From: Bacteroidales bacterium
GTDB lineage: Bacteria > Bacteroidota > Bacteroidia > Bacteroidales > UBA932
DNA length: 41,814 bases
Reading direction: 5' to 3'
Assembly (NCBI GenBank): GCA_017527415.1
Contig: JAFXQA010000006.1
Span: forward strand, 1 to 41,814
In this document: in pieces, positions 1 to 7,295 of the stretch
How positions within the stretch are numbered: position 1 is the first letter of the stretch
Layout: each line of letters begins with the position of its first letter
Notes under the pieces: generated by a model
Databases searched by the model: none
What the model saw: only the letters and a program-made list of their open reading frames with translations
What the model was told of the DNA's origin: nothing
Translations under genes and position numbers: made by a program

Positions 1-396
1 CGTGCCGTTTGACCATCCTTCTTTAACGTCCAGGTGGCAGTTTGCAAGCCATATCCAGCCTTCTCCCACCGGGAAGATGAAATTGGGGCAGATTATAAGT
101 TCGGCCTTTATGGTCTCGGCAACCTCTCCGTTGACGCCTTCCACATCCACATCATACGAGACCTGTACCATCGTTCCATCCTCGGACACTGTGTAAAGGG
201 CCTTGGGGCCGATTGAGATGTCGCCTTCGGCCTTTGTGGCGGTGCCTGTGCCTTGTGCCAGGGCCAGCATATTGGAACCGGCGATGTTGGCTTTGCGGAA
301 GGTGACCTTGGCTTTGGAACCGTTCCCTTCTTTTTCGCAGGAAGCAAATAGGAAAGCAGAAAGAATCAAAAGGATTCCGATAAATATCTTTTTCAT
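1..396 (-). CDS. Putative lipoprotein, 3' part outside the window
   Basis: The gene reads leftward from the ATG at 396 and is still open at base 1, giving 132 codons. The product starts MKKIFIGILLI, has a hydrophobic signal segment and a lipobox-like FLFASC at about residues 14-19, so it is probably an exported lipoprotein. The rest is soluble and beta-rich looking, with no motif I recognise. An in-frame ATG at 405 is possible, but 396 fits the signal peptide better and lies 17 bases after a TAACTTTG promoter element. It diverges from the histidine kinase at 472, and an inverted repeat lies between them, so control by that system is plausible (inference). The function is unknown. Confidence 0.8.
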   Translation of the reverse strand, partial: MKKIFIGILLILSAFLFASCEKEGNGSKAKVTFRKANIAGSNMLALAQGTGTATKAEGDISIGPKALYTVSEDGTMVQVSYDVDVEGVNGEVAETIKAELIICPNFIFPVGEGWIWLANCHLDVKEGWSNGT

Positions 397-413
397 AATG
401 AACATGTTTTTTG

Positions 414-421
414 CAAAGTTA
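414..421 (-). promoter_or_regulatory. Promoter -7 element of the leftward lipoprotein
   Basis: The reverse strand reads TAACTTTG, an exact match to the Bacteroidota -7 consensus TAnnTTTG, 17 bases before the start at 396. No TTTG box is found 19-21 bases upstream. That position is occupied by the edge of the inverted repeat at 441-461, which suggests an activator-dependent or repressed promoter (inference). Confidence 0.6.
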
Positions 422-440
422 TTCCGTCTATTTGAGACTC

Positions 441-461
441 TTGTGGTGAAATCCACCACAA
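441..461. promoter_or_regulatory. Perfect inverted repeat, candidate operator
   Basis: The arms TTGTGGTG and CACCACAA are perfect 8-base reverse complements separated by 5 bases. The site lies in the 75-base gap between two divergent genes, a lipoprotein and a two-component sensor. It sits just upstream of the lipoprotein's -7 element, about where a -33 box would be. It has no T tract, so it is unlikely to be a terminator. Confidence 0.5.
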
Positions 462-471
462 ATCGCTGATA

Positions 472-3216
472 ATGAATGGTATTCCCCGCGAAATAGAGTA
501 TATTTGTAAAAGGTTGAAACGATATCTGTCCATACTGTTCCTGCTGATTTCATGGGGCCTTGGCGCCATGGATGGACGCTTCGTGAACTATGGCAGCGCG
601 GATGGCCTGCCGTCCGGCAGCGTGTATGCAATCACCCAGAATTCCGACGGTTTCCTTTGGGTGGGAACCCGCAACGGCCTGTGCCGTTTCGACGGCACTC
701 GGTTCAAAGTCTGGAAGGAGTTCGGACGCGTGAACTCCCTGGCGGTGGACCGTGAGAACAGGCTCTGGGTCGGGACGACGGAAGGGGTTTCAGTGAGATG
801 TCCCGACGGCACAGTGCAGGAAGGCCCGTCCGGCCTGGTCCGTGCGCTCTTCGCAGACCAGGAGGGCCACGTCTGGGCTACTGTCGGGGATTCCCTGATG
901 TTGAAGATGAGCTTCGCCGACGGGATAAAAATGGAAAACGGTTTCTGGTACGACAAGCGGGACCACGAAGGGGATTATCCATATTTCCAGATATACGAGG
1001 CCAGTGATGGCAAGATATGGCTTTCCGGGCGCCTGGTGCGGATGCAGTACATCGCCGACAGGCAGACCCCTGAGGTCATCCATCCCTTCGGAAACGGTGG
1101 TTTCTGCCCCGGAAGTTTTGCCGAGGCGGGCGGATCCTTCTACGTATTCGAGGACCATACGTCCATCCTTTATAAGTATCTGGACGGGGTCCTCATCCCG
1201 AACGGCCGTCTGCCAATAGCCCATGCGCGGCTTCTCACAGACAGCAAAGGTCGTTTATGGGCCGCAGGGTCCTACGGCCTGGGCCTTGTGAATACGGATA
1301 AGCCGGAGAAAACGGCAGTATATAGAACGGCCTCCAATGAACTCTACTGCATATTCGAGGACCAGCAGGGCAATATCTGGGTCGGGGGTGATAACGGCCT
1401 TTCCGTCCTGTGCCCGGCCCTCCGGCATGTACAAACGGTATCTTCTGCAAATGTTACGGCGCTAATGGAAGACCACGCCGGCAAACTCTGGATAGGAACG
1501 GCGGATAAACGAGTTTCCTGCCTTTATGAAGACAGCACCGGCACCGTTTACGTCGGCCTTTGGAACAACACCGGATGGGAGGTGTGGAAAAACGGCCGTA
1601 TGCATAAAGAGCGCCTCACGGGGGCGACCCCGAGAGAACAATGGCCGTCGTCGGCACAAAGTTATGACGGCGCCAACTGGATTTCCGATTTCCTGGAAGA
1701 CAGCCGCGGACACTTCTGGGTGGTCACATGGGAAGGCGTAGGCCTCAACGAGTGGGACCGGAAGGCCGGAAAGGCCCTGCCCGCCCGCTGGCTGAGCCCG
1801 TTCCGTTATCCGTCCCCGCAGGTCGACTCAAGCATCTATTTGAGTTCCCGTCTTGGCAGCAGGCTGATAGTGGATTCGGAAGGCAACCTGGTATATGGCA
1901 CCACGGAGGCGGGACTGAATATAATTGATAGCAATACCGGGCTTGTAACGAAATATTATAAAGGTAATTCCGGCATCCCGGATGATTACGTGGCCGACCT
2001 CTGCCTGGCACCCGACGGCACAGTCTGGGCGGCGACCCGCAGAGGCCTCTGGAGCCCTTCCGGACAGCATTTCCTGGACGGTGTACTGGTGCAGTCCGTT
2101 GAGGTTGATGCCCGCGGCAGGCTCTGGGCTGGCACGGAAGACGGGCTTTTCTTCGTCGATACCGACGGCTCCATCGGCCGTGTTGGCAAAGGCCTTGGCT
2201 TCCCTTCAGATATCTACGGAGAGCACGTCTCCTGCAAGCTTGCCGATGGCCGTCTTGCCTTTGGAGGCGTGGATGGTGCGGCTGTTTTCCATCCCGACAG
2301 CCTGCTCGCTATCGATGCCCGTGGTAATCTGCCGTTGGCCCCATTGGTCCATCACCGCTACAGGATAAACTCCGGAGAGTGGATTGACGGGCTGTTTGCC
2401 GGGCTTCCGGAGAACCTGATGCCCGGAAGGTACAGCCTCGAGACGCAAAGCTCGGACGTTTTCGGGCGCTGGTACGATGCCACAATCGAGAAAAGGGTGC
2501 TTCGCATCCGCCCGCCGCTCCTCCTGCGCTGGCCGTTCATCCTCCTGTATCTGCTTCTGATTGCGGCTGTTGTGTGGGGGATCATCCGCTATCGCGAGAA
2601 CCGCCAGCGGGCGCTGGTGCTGCAGGAAGAACTGGACACCCGCAACCGCTTCTTCGGCATCATCTCCCACGACCTGCGCAACCCCGTTTCCGGGATACGG
2701 ACACTGGCTTCTTCGCTGGAGGATGCCCCGGAAAGCAGGCTCCGCGAAGGAGTCAAGGCCATCGACGCCGCTGCTGAACAGACATCCGCCCTGCTGGAGA
2801 ACCTGCTGATGTGGTCCCTGAGCTTGAAGGGCGTGCTGCGTCCGGTGATGCGTGAGGTGTTCATGGAAGATGTTGTCCGCGAAGCCGTTGGCACGATGAA
2901 AGTGGCCGTCACCGTGCCGGAAGGGCTCTCCGTCTCCACCGACCCCAACATGCTCGCCACCTGCATCCGCAACCTGCTGGACAACGCCGTCCGCTTCTCG
3001 CCCGAAGAGGGCTCGGTGCGGCTGGAAGCATCTCTCGGAAAAATAGTCGTCAGCGACCGGGGGCCGGGGATGGATCCGGAGATGCTGCGTACCCTCTCCC
3101 GCCCGGGGCATCTGGGACTGATGATAACGCGGGAACTGCTCGATAAACTCGGCGGCAGCCTGTCCGCCCGGAACCTCCCCAAAGGAGGATGCGAAGTAAC
3201 CATACACCTGTCATGA
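472..3216 (+). CDS. Two-component sensor histidine kinase with periplasmic propeller
   Basis: A membrane sensor kinase of up to 914 residues. After an N-terminal hydrophobic segment (about residues 18-33) comes a long periplasmic region of propeller repeats with recurring motifs such as FLWVGTRNGL, LWVGTTEGV and IWVGGDNGL. A membrane helix follows at about 684-708. The cytoplasmic part has an H box with His733 in IISHDLRNP, an N box at 834-838 (NLLDN), a G1 box around Asp862 (SDRGPGMD) and a GHLGL motif. A classical Y_Y_Y domain is not clear before the membrane helix. It ends with a 4-base overlap with the response regulator at 3213, so the two are translationally coupled. The start is uncertain: a TATATTTG element at 499-506 lies inside the assigned gene, and a TTG at 514 would give a more ordinary signal peptide. 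Confidence 0.92.
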   Translation: MNGIPREIEYICKRLKRYLSILFLLISWGLGAMDGRFVNYGSADGLPSGSVYAITQNSDGFLWVGTRNGLCRFDGTRFKVWKEFGRVNSLAVDRENRLWVGTTEGVSVRCPDGTVQEGPSGLVRALFADQEGHVWATVGDSLMLKMSFADGIKMENGFWYDKRDHEGDYPYFQIYEASDGKIWLSGRLVRMQYIADRQTPEVIHPFGNGGFCPGSFAEAGGSFYVFEDHTSILYKYLDGVLIPNGRLPIAHARLLTDSKGRLWAAGSYGLGLVNTDKPEKTAVYRTASNELYCIFEDQQGNIWVGGDNGLSVLCPALRHVQTVSSANVTALMEDHAGKLWIGTADKRVSCLYEDSTGTVYVGLWNNTGWEVWKNGRMHKERLTGATPREQWPSSAQSYDGANWISDFLEDSRGHFWVVTWEGVGLNEWDRKAGKALPARWLSPFRYPSPQVDSSIYLSSRLGSRLIVDSEGNLVYGTTEAGLNIIDSNTGLVTKYYKGNSGIPDDYVADLCLAPDGTVWAATRRGLWSPSGQHFLDGVLVQSVEVDARGRLWAGTEDGLFFVDTDGSIGRVGKGLGFPSDIYGEHVSCKLADGRLAFGGVDGAAVFHPDSLLAIDARGNLPLAPLVHHRYRINSGEWIDGLFAGLPENLMPGRYSLETQSSDVFGRWYDATIEKRVLRIRPPLLLRWPFILLYLLLIAAVVWGIIRYRENRQRALVLQEELDTRNRFFGIISHDLRNPVSGIRTLASSLEDAPESRLREGVKAIDAAAEQTSALLENLLMWSLSLKGVLRPVMREVFMEDVVREAVGTMKVAVTVPEGLSVSTDPNMLATCIRNLLDNAVRFSPEEGSVRLEASLGKIVVSDRGPGMDPEMLRTLSRPGHLGLMITRELLDKLGGSLSARNLPKGGCEVTIHLS
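499..506 (+). promoter_or_regulatory. Candidate -7 element inside the 5' end of the kinase gene
   Basis: TATATTTG matches TAnnTTTG exactly. If it is used, transcription would begin near 512 and the kinase would have to start at TTG 514 or ATG 568 rather than ATG 472. No good upstream TTTG box is seen, so the match may be chance. Confidence 0.3.
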
Positions 3217-3869
3217 TAAACGTACTGCTTGTTGAGGATTCCACCATATTTGCCATGGGGCTGAAGATGGCCCTGGAGGGCCGTTCCGACGTGGGGCTGG
3301 CCGCACACGTGCTGACTTCCGGCTCCGCCGTAGCCTACCTGAACGCACATCCCGAGGTGGATGTGGCCGTGGTGGACATTACCCTGGAACAACAGACCGA
3401 CGGCCTTACCCTGCTGGGCATCCTGAGTGAAGCGTTCCCGCACGTGGCGGCGCTGGTGCTGTCGCACTATAAAACGCCCGCATACATCATACAGTCGATC
3501 ACTTATGGCGCCCGTGGATATCTTGCCAAGGATTCCGCGCCGGAGGAAATCGCCAACGCCATAGTGAAGGCTTTCGCGGGTGACTGCGTGTTCTTCGGGG
3601 ATACCCTTCCTGTGAAGGATATAACCAGGCTGTTCGGAGGGGAAGACAAGGTGCAGGCGCGCCGTCCGCAGAACCTTTCGCCAAAGGAACTGGAGGTGCT
3701 GCAGTTGGTTACATCCGGCTACAGTAACGCCCAGATTGCCTCAGCGATGGGTGTGGCTACGACTACGGTCGACAGCTACAAGGAGCGCATCAAGACCAAG
3801 TTCGGCCTGGATACAATCGTGGAATGTGTGGCCAGTGCCGTTGACGCCGAACTCGTTTCCGTCCGCTGA
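3213..3869 (+). CDS. NarL/LuxR-family response regulator
   Basis: A 218-residue cytoplasmic response regulator. The receiver domain has the acidic pair at Glu8-Asp9, the phospho-acceptor Asp55 in VVDITL, Ser84 and the conserved Lys106 in YLAKDS. A short linker leads to a C-terminal LuxR-type helix-turn-helix (about residues 148-210, with LSPKELEVLQLV). The start is the ATG overlapping the kinase stop (ATGA), and an upstream in-frame start would lie inside the kinase. The overlap makes the kinase at 472 its likely partner. Targets are not visible, but the inverted repeat at 441-461 in front of the same operon is a candidate site. Confidence 0.95.
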   Translation: MINVLLVEDSTIFAMGLKMALEGRSDVGLAAHVLTSGSAVAYLNAHPEVDVAVVDITLEQQTDGLTLLGILSEAFPHVAALVLSHYKTPAYIIQSITYGARGYLAKDSAPEEIANAIVKAFAGDCVFFGDTLPVKDITRLFGGEDKVQARRPQNLSPKELEVLQLVTSGYSNAQIASAMGVATTTVDSYKERIKTKFGLDTIVECVASAVDAELVSVR

Positions 3870-3874
3870 CCGGG

Positions 3875-3907
3875 ATTGCTTTAGCAAGAATTTGTTTTAT
3901 ACCTTTG
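3875..3907 (+). promoter_or_regulatory. Promoter upstream of the LuxR membrane regulator
   Basis: ATTG at 3875-3878 is followed after 21 bases by TACCTTTG at 3900-3907, a good match to the Bacteroidota -33/-7 arrangement. Transcription would begin near 3913. The transcript would then have a leader of about 125 bases before the ATG at 4039, containing the repeats at 3952-4007. A second, poorer -7 (CAACTTTG, 4025-4032) lies right in front of the gene. Confidence 0.55.
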
Positions 3908-3951
3908 TACTTGAAAAGAAATGATCCTTTATTAAGTCAAGAGGTTCCGGT

Positions 3952-4007
3952 AAGTGTTGCGCACAACAGGCATTTTTTGTAAAAAGTGTTGTTTGTGCGC
4001 AACACTT
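3952..4007. repeat. Three AAGTGTTG half-sites and a 15-bp inverted repeat
   Basis: AAGTGTTG occurs at 3952-3959 and 3984-3991 (32 bases apart, three helical turns), and its reverse complement at 4000-4007. The outer copies extend to perfect 15-base inverted arms (3952-3966 and 3993-4007, core TTGCGCACAA). The inner and right copies make a second inverted repeat with an 8-base spacer. The block lies between a promoter and the LuxR-type regulator gene, so it may be an operator or a structured leader. A simple terminator is unlikely because the outer loop is 26 bases and the only T-rich stretch is interrupted. Confidence 0.6.
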
Positions 4008-4038
4008 TTATTATCTTGTCGGACCAACTTTGCATATT

Positions 4039-5418
4039 ATGAGTCCAAGAATAGTCATAGGGACTGTTTTAGCGGCGCTTGCCCTGCTGGTATCCTGCCG
4101 CACGGCAGTGCAGGAGGAGGGGGCTTGGCGGGAATTGTTAAGCGAGAGCCGTCGCATGGCCTCCCTCAAGCAATGGGAACCCGCAACGGATTATGCAATA
4201 AAGGCATTGTCTTCCAATAATATGGATGATGGTGCCAAATCCTTGGTGCTGAGTCATTTGGCTTCCATCGACATAATGACTTGGCGCGATGCCCAGGGGT
4301 GGGAACACGCCGTTGAGGCGGAACGTCTTGCCCGAGATGCCGGAACAGACACTCTTATAGCTACCGCTCTTCTTCAAAAGGGCCGGCTTCAGTTATGCGG
4401 AGCCATCACCCAGGGCGAAGCCCAGGACGCCGAGGCCCTGGAAACACTTCAGGAAGCCATGTCCCTCGCTTCCGGCAGTCCCTCCCTTCAGGCGGATATC
4501 CTTCTTCAGATGAGCCAGGCCTACATCGGCCTCAACCGCTTCAAAACCCCCATAGACCGGGAGATATACGAAAAGGCGGGCATCTCCATAAACCAGGCGG
4601 TTGCCTTGTCTAAGGATCCTTCATTCCCCTCCAGGGCCCTGCCCTACTGGATGCGCTGGTACCGCCAGGGCGGAAACTGGCGTGAAGGCATAGAATGCTG
4701 CCACAAAGTGCTCGAAGGCCTGGACAAGGAAGATTATCTCATGCAGAGCCAATGCTGGAACAATCTGGTGATGCTATATGCCCAGAGCGGGGACGTGGAG
4801 AACGCCGCATCTGCCCATCAACAGTATGTGTATGCGATGGAGTACTATATGCAGCAGAAGGCCGATACCCGCTTGCAGGAAATGGAAACCCGCTATGAGA
4901 CCTCCCTCAATGAGGCCCGCCTTTCCCGGATGAGGCTGTGGGTGACGATTCTCATCATTCTGGCCGTCGCTCTGATCGGCATCATTGCCTTGGCCCAGGT
5001 CTATATCCGCAAGATAGTCGCTTCCGACCGCGGAAAAGAGCAGCTTCTGCGGCTTATTTCAAAGGACCTCGCAAGTCCTCGGCCGGCGGATTCTCCCTCA
5101 CCGGACTACGCCACAATCCGCGCCCGTTGCCATGAACTCCTCGGAGAAGATGACGGCAGCATGGCCGATGAAATTGCCTCCTACATTACCAACCTTGAGG
5201 AGGAACGCTCCCGCCGCGTGAAGGAACTTGGCCTCACTGCGCGGGAGATAGAGGTGATACGCCTGAGTGCCGAGGGCCTTTCCGTCGCCGGCATCGCGGA
5301 GCGCCTCCACGTGAGCATATACACCATCAAGAACCACAAGCAGAATATATATCTCAAGATGGACGTACGCAGCAATGCAGAGATGCTTCGCATTGCAAAT
5401 GAACTTGGGATGGTATAA
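4039..5418 (+). CDS. Membrane-spanning one-component regulator: lipobox, TPR region, LuxR HTH
   Basis: A 459-residue protein with an unusual layout. Residues 1-17 form a signal segment ending in a lipobox-like LLVSC. Residues of about 25-290 are helical and TPR-like (for example LVMLYAQSGDVENAASAHQQ). A single membrane helix lies at about 300-322. A LuxR-type helix-turn-helix closes the protein (about 395-455, LTAREIEVIRLSAEGLS, then YTIKNHKQNIY). It therefore seems to read a periplasmic signal and bind DNA on the other side of the membrane with no kinase. The ATG at 4039 is preferred over an upstream TTG at 4030. It lies directly before a Big2/FISUMP lipoprotein (75-base gap), a likely target or co-transcribed partner (inference). 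Confidence 0.88.
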   Translation: MSPRIVIGTVLAALALLVSCRTAVQEEGAWRELLSESRRMASLKQWEPATDYAIKALSSNNMDDGAKSLVLSHLASIDIMTWRDAQGWEHAVEAERLARDAGTDTLIATALLQKGRLQLCGAITQGEAQDAEALETLQEAMSLASGSPSLQADILLQMSQAYIGLNRFKTPIDREIYEKAGISINQAVALSKDPSFPSRALPYWMRWYRQGGNWREGIECCHKVLEGLDKEDYLMQSQCWNNLVMLYAQSGDVENAASAHQQYVYAMEYYMQQKADTRLQEMETRYETSLNEARLSRMRLWVTILIILAVALIGIIALAQVYIRKIVASDRGKEQLLRLISKDLASPRPADSPSPDYATIRARCHELLGEDDGSMADEIASYITNLEEERSRRVKELGLTAREIEVIRLSAEGLSVAGIAERLHVSIYTIKNHKQNIYLKMDVRSNAEMLRIANELGMV

Positions 5419-5493
5419 AATAGTGCTTTTGTACTATAACACCAAAGCGCATTTTGCCGATATTCGTGGCTGGAAACAACCATAACCGACAAT

Positions 5494-7194
5494 ATGACTA
5501 AAAAATTCTTTACTGCCCTTGCGGCAATTGCGATGCTCGCCGTTCCGGCGTGTGACGAGATTGAAAAAGCGCTGAATGAGGAAATCCCCTGCACTTCCAT
5601 CATTTTCGATGAACCGACTTTCATGATGACTGTGGGAGAAACGAAAACCCTTCCCGTGACGGTGGAGCCGGCTAATACCACGGATAAGCTGGAATGGTTC
5701 TCCAATGACGAAGAAACAGTCTCCATAACAGACGGTGTGGCGACTGCAAAGAAGGAGGGTATCGCCTCAATCTCAGTCAAAGCCGGTAATCAGCAGGCCG
5801 GTTGCCGTATTGTAGTCCAAAAGGCGCAGGGTGGAACCGTCGCAGTAGAAAGCATTTCCGTAGACCCGCCTGTCACCAATATTTCGATAGGTGGGGATGG
5901 TACTCTAACAGCCATCGTCACACCCTCCAATGCTACTGGCACCATAGAATGGAAGAGCGATAACCCTCAAGTTGTTACAGTGGTTGGCATTTCGGATAGG
6001 CAGGCCAGGATTAATGGCGTGACCCCGGGCACCACCAAGGTCATGGCAATTATTGACGGAAAGATGGCCTTCTCCGAGGTTACCGTTGGCGGTGGCGGGG
6101 GTGGCTCAACCACTCTCAATAGTGCTGCAGTGGATCCTTCCTTCGTTGCCCTTGGGCTTAACCAGGAGCAGGTGGTTTCATTGGTTATGGATCCCGCAGA
6201 TGCTGAGGTTACGATCTACTGGGAATCTCAGGCCAGTTATATCGCAAAAGTGCAGATGATTTCCAAGACTCAGGCTAAGATAACCGGTGTTGCTGTGGGG
6301 CAGACGGTTGTAACTGTACACGCCGGAGACCTTACCGCAAACTGCCAGGTTTCCGTTTCAGACTCTGATAATTCCGTACCGGTAGAGTCCGTTACCCTTG
6401 ACAAGCACGAACTTACGCTCGGTGTAAATCAGCAATACCAGTTTACGGCCACGGTCCTTCCTGAAAACGCCTCCAACAAGGAAGTTGTATGGATCAGTTC
6501 TGCCAACAGTTCAAAGTTATATATCAGTTCAACCGGCCAGCTATCTGCCCTGCAACCCTGCGAGGCCACCATTACAGTCAGATGCAAGGCTAATCCCATG
6601 ATATATGATACCTGTCAGGTGACCGTCACCGGAGGTTCTGGTACCGATCCAGGTGATGAAGTTGTGGACCTTGGACTTCCAAGCGGATTGAAATGGCGTG
6701 GCTGGAATGTTGGTGCCTCAAAACCTGAGGAGTACGGTGATCTTCTCGCCTGGGGAGAGACTTCTCCCAAGGCCAGTTATACCTGGAGCAATTATAAGTA
6801 CAAATCATCAGATATATATGGCGACGGCGTGGGTAAGAAAGGGAAAACACTGATTGCTGAAGACGATGCCGCCACTGTGAATGTTGGAAGTGGCTGGCGT
6901 ACCCCCAAGATTTCTGAATGGAAAGAGCTGGAGAGCAACTGCACGTGGACATGGACAACTCGTGGCGGAGTTAATGGAGCGCTGGTAACAGGCCCTAACG
7001 GAAAGAGTATCTTCCTTCCTGCTGCAGGTTACTGCGGAAGCGGCATGTCTTATCGTGGAAGTATGGGCAGCTACTGGTCTTCATCCTATGGTAACGACGA
7101 GTGGGCACAAGCCTTCGAATTCAGGAACGGAGATACGACTTTAGCCCTTATCGATCGTGCTATCGGACGGTCTGTCCGTCCTGTCAAGGATTAA
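5494..7194 (+). CDS. Surface lipoprotein with Big2-like repeats and FISUMP-like C-terminal domain
   Basis: A 566-residue exported protein. It has a short signal segment with a lipobox-like VPAC around residue 20, then about four bacterial Ig-like (Big2) domains between residues 27 and 382. Each carries the S(I/V)TL..PA.. and TITV/SISV type strand motifs, and a Gly-rich linker lies near 198-203. The C-terminal domain (about 388-566) begins VDLGLPSGLKW and ends GRSVRPVK, which is typical of the Bacteroidales form of the FISUMP (Fibrobacter major paralogous) domain. Such proteins are usually cell-surface and adhesin-like, but the ligand is unknown. It follows the LuxR membrane regulator and is closed by a strong terminator, so the two may form one unit. 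Confidence 0.88.
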   Translation: MTKKFFTALAAIAMLAVPACDEIEKALNEEIPCTSIIFDEPTFMMTVGETKTLPVTVEPANTTDKLEWFSNDEETVSITDGVATAKKEGIASISVKAGNQQAGCRIVVQKAQGGTVAVESISVDPPVTNISIGGDGTLTAIVTPSNATGTIEWKSDNPQVVTVVGISDRQARINGVTPGTTKVMAIIDGKMAFSEVTVGGGGGGSTTLNSAAVDPSFVALGLNQEQVVSLVMDPADAEVTIYWESQASYIAKVQMISKTQAKITGVAVGQTVVTVHAGDLTANCQVSVSDSDNSVPVESVTLDKHELTLGVNQQYQFTATVLPENASNKEVVWISSANSSKLYISSTGQLSALQPCEATITVRCKANPMIYDTCQVTVTGGSGTDPGDEVVDLGLPSGLKWRGWNVGASKPEEYGDLLAWGETSPKASYTWSNYKYKSSDIYGDGVGKKGKTLIAEDDAATVNVGSGWRTPKISEWKELESNCTWTWTTRGGVNGALVTGPNGKSIFLPAAGYCGSGMSYRGSMGSYWSSSYGNDEWAQAFEFRNGDTTLALIDRAIGRSVRPVKD

Positions 7195-7214
7195 TTATTA
7201 CTCCATAAGGGATT

Positions 7215-7245
7215 ACAGCCCGCGGGACACCCGCGGGCTGTTTTT
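7215..7245 (+). terminator. Rho-independent terminator
   Basis: A perfect 12-bp GC-rich stem (7215-7226 with 7230-7241, core GCCCGCGGG) has a 3-base loop and a T tract to 7245. It lies 20 bases after the stop of the Big2/FISUMP gene. The tract partly overlaps the -33 box of the next promoter. Confidence 0.93.
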
Positions 7246-7273
7246 GGACATGGTCCATTTTTTTGTATATTTG
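7243..7273 (+). promoter_or_regulatory. Consensus Bacteroidota promoter for the phosphodiesterase-glycosidase unit
   Basis: TTTG at 7243-7246, 19 bases, then TATATTTG at 7266-7273. Both boxes match the consensus and the spacing is ideal. The expected start of transcription is near 7280, leaving a leader of about 16 bases before ATG 7296. This is the clearest promoter in the window. Confidence 0.85.
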
Positions 7274-7295
7274 CTTTCGTATCATTTGTCCATAT

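Noticed and set aside
3952..4007. The inverted repeat read as a terminator for the response regulator
   Set aside because: The outer loop is 26 bases, the T run is interrupted, and a good promoter lies between the regulator stop and the repeat.
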